Positions 62,775 through 64,000 of a stretch of DNA of 64,000 nucleotides are shown piece by piece. Source of the stretch: Bowmanella yangjiangensis (lineage in GTDB: Bacteria > Pseudomonadota > Gammaproteobacteria > Enterobacterales > Alteromonadaceae); assembly GCF_017255015.1 (NCBI RefSeq), contig NZ_JAFKCS010000002.1:310001-374000 (forward strand), given 5' to 3'. Numbering within the stretch: position 1 is the first letter of the stretch; each line of letters opens with the position of its first letter. Made by a program: the position numbers and the translations under genes. The notes below the pieces were generated by a model. It had not been told where the DNA came from and searched no databases. It saw nothing but the letters and a program-made list of their open reading frames with translations.

Positions 62775-63569
62775 CTACATTCCCAGTAAAACTTCTTTGA
62801 CAAAGCGACTGCCGAAGTAAGCCAGGGTCAGTAAAATGGCACCAATAACTGTTGTGATCACAACCGGGCGGCCACGCCAACCGAATCGGTAGTGACCCGC
62901 CAGCAACACCACAAATACCAGCCAGGCCAGACTAGACAGTACAGTTTTGTGCACCTGATGCTGGGCAAACATATCATTTAGAAACACAAATCCACTGATC
63001 AGTGACAAAGTCAGTAGCACAGTACCAACCAGCAATAATTTGAAAAGAATTTGCTCAACAATCATCAGTGGCGGAAGGGATGAATGCAGCAACGATAACT
63101 GTTTGCGTTTAAGGCGAAAGTTGATAAACGCCAGTTGCAACGCATACAGCATGCCTATCATCAAACAACCATAGGCGAACAATGCTAGGGTGATATGCGC
63201 AATTAAACCTGGACGCATCTCAATATGCATCAGGTGGGTGTCGGGGACGAACAGATTGAGCAAAACCGTCAGGGACGCAAAGCCATACACCACAGGTAAT
63301 AATATGGCGTTGGGGAGGCTAAACGAGGCGATAGTCATCGAAAGCGTAATCATCCAGGCGATCAAGGATGCCACATTGAGAATGCTCATGTTCTGCCCAG
63401 GCTGGCTGAAAATATCGCCGGTGAGCAGCCAGAAATGCAAAATGACAGCGATAGACCCCAGGGCAGCAGATAGCTTGTGCCGAGGACCTTCGTGATGAAA
63501 TAGTCTGCTGGCAATATGAACAGCTGAGCCCAAATAGAGCAGGGTTACTGCCAAACCTAACAGGAACAT
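62775..63569 (-). CDS. ypjD: YpjD-type inner-membrane protein (cytochrome c assembly family)
   Basis: A 264-residue protein with about eight membrane segments and the W-L-V-F-V-V-L-L-A-G-H-Y-R-F-G-W-R-G stretch near the C-terminus (about 215-232), typical of the CcmC/CcsA-like YpjD family. E. coli YpjD (also called CorE) is linked to Mg2+/Co2+ resistance, not heme delivery; the role here is inferred. It is encoded between corB and ffh, as in E. coli, and is divergent from ffh. The 90-base gap suggests an operon with corB. Confidence 0.9.
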   Translation of the reverse strand: MFLLGLAVTLLYLGSAVHIASRLFHHEGPRHKLSAALGSIAVILHFWLLTGDIFSQPGQNMSILNVASLIAWMITLSMTIASFSLPNAILLPVVYGFASLTVLLNLFVPDTHLMHIEMRPGLIAHITLALFAYGCLMIGMLYALQLAFINFRLKRKQLSLLHSSLPPLMIVEQILFKLLLVGTVLLTLSLISGFVFLNDMFAQHQVHKTVLSSLAWLVFVVLLAGHYRFGWRGRPVVITTVIGAILLTLAYFGSRFVKEVLLGM

Positions 63570-63730
63570 CTTGTAGCCTTATTGATTTGCATCTTTATAT
63601 ATGAATCCTTGTCCGCTTTCGTTGCGCCGACTTAGCTCGGTTCTCCAAGTTGGCGCCAAGTATATCCCCTCGTTCTTTGCTAAACCAGCCTAATGAGAAT
63701 AGATATCAATAGGTGAGGTTAGGCTATGCA

Positions 63731-63759
63731 TGGAAATTGCCTGGCTTCGCCTATATAAT
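63731..63759 (+). promoter_or_regulatory. Probable ffh promoter
   Basis: A perfect -10 TATAAT (63754-63759) with a weak -35 TGGAAA (63731-63736) and a 17-base spacer, about 77 bases before the ffh start codon. Confidence 0.55.
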
Positions 63760-63835
63760 CCGCGGCACCGGCTAGTTGCCTGCTTTTTTTATTCCAGACA
63801 CCGCAACAGCGGCGTCGAGAAGGATGATACCTGAT

Positions 63836-64000
63836 ATGTTTGAAAATCTTACCGAACGCTTAGGGCAGACCCTTAAAAATATTAGTGGTCGTGGCCGATT
63901 AACTGAGGACAACATCAAGGACACGCTGCGTGAAGTCAGAATGGCCTTGTTGGAAGCTGATGTGGCCTTGCCCGTGGTGCGCGAGTTTATCAATCAGGTT
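63836..64000 (+). CDS. ffh: Signal recognition particle protein Ffh (5' part, cut by window edge)
   Basis: The first 55 codons of Ffh. The product starts M-F-E-N-L-T-E-R-L, and L-T-E-D-N-I-K-D-T-L-R-E-V-R-M-A-L-L-E-A-D-V follows (about 22-43), the signature of the N domain of SRP54-type GTPases. Ffh binds signal sequences on ribosomes together with 4.5S RNA and delivers them to FtsY. The GTPase and M domains lie beyond the window. AAGGATGA is the likely ribosome site region. The start is well supported by homology. Confidence 0.95.
   Translation, partial: MFENLTERLGQTLKNISGRGRLTEDNIKDTLREVRMALLEADVALPVVREFINQV

Noticed and set aside
1-64000. CRISPR arrays, tRNA and rRNA genes
   Set aside because: No regularly spaced repeats and no tRNA or rRNA signatures were seen on reading either strand.

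Overview
The window looks like chromosomal DNA of a marine gammaproteobacterium of the Alteromonadales (Alteromonadaceae-like). The evidence is the fadI-fadJ pair with an upstream FadR-type operator, sixA, the E. coli-like neighbourhood corB/yfjD-ypjD-ffh, a very large TonB-dependent receptor, a long Reg_prop/GGDEF/EAL sensor, paired phasins, a wax ester synthase, and moderate GC with dense coding on both strands. This placement is inferred from gene content; no rRNA or tRNA gene was seen.

Layout. 0.2-9 kb: degenerate EAL-HDOD signalling protein, PutP, ElaA-type acetyltransferase, secreted CocE/NonD hydrolase, MATE exporter, and an ECF sigma/DUF3379 anti-sigma pair. 9-17.9 kb: a minus-strand operon with overlapping genes, moxR-DUF58-DUF4381-batA-batBC-batD, followed by a DUF885 lipoprotein. 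18.2-19.4 kb: two phasins. 19.4-21.3 kb: ECF42-type sigma factor and its DGPF/YCII partner with a possible 31-codon ORF between them.

21.3-34.6 kb is accessory-looking: an Mrr-like nuclease, a Phd/ParE-type toxin-antitoxin pair, a patatin, a GlyGly-CTERM lysozyme-like protein with an overlapping membrane-anchored partner, a ClpP-fold membrane protease, several small secreted or membrane proteins, an IS110 remnant, a DUF3644 protein with an HEPN-like motif, and a frameshifted beta-propeller gene. Three of these genes are followed directly by short inverted-repeat segments that look like degraded integron attC sites. The area also holds several unexplained structured intergenic stretches. It is the best place to look for something undescribed.

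34.6-41.8 kb: DUF445 membrane protein, LysE-type exporter, lipoprotein, TraB-family protein, TetR regulator plus wax ester synthase/DGAT, and a DUF4156 lipoprotein. 41.9-48.8 kb: HMG-CoA reductase with an extra N-terminal domain, GMC oxidoreductase, and fadI-fadJ. 49-57.5 kb: TonB receptor, small proteins and a 1498-residue sensor/c-di-GMP protein. 57.8-64 kb: M16 protease, sixA, a small protein, corB-like CNNM protein, ypjD, and the 5' end of ffh, cut by the window edge.

The core theme is lipid and carbon handling (beta-oxidation, wax ester and PHA-type granule proteins, HMGR, GMC oxidoreductase, patatin), with envelope and c-di-GMP functions and one mosaic island.
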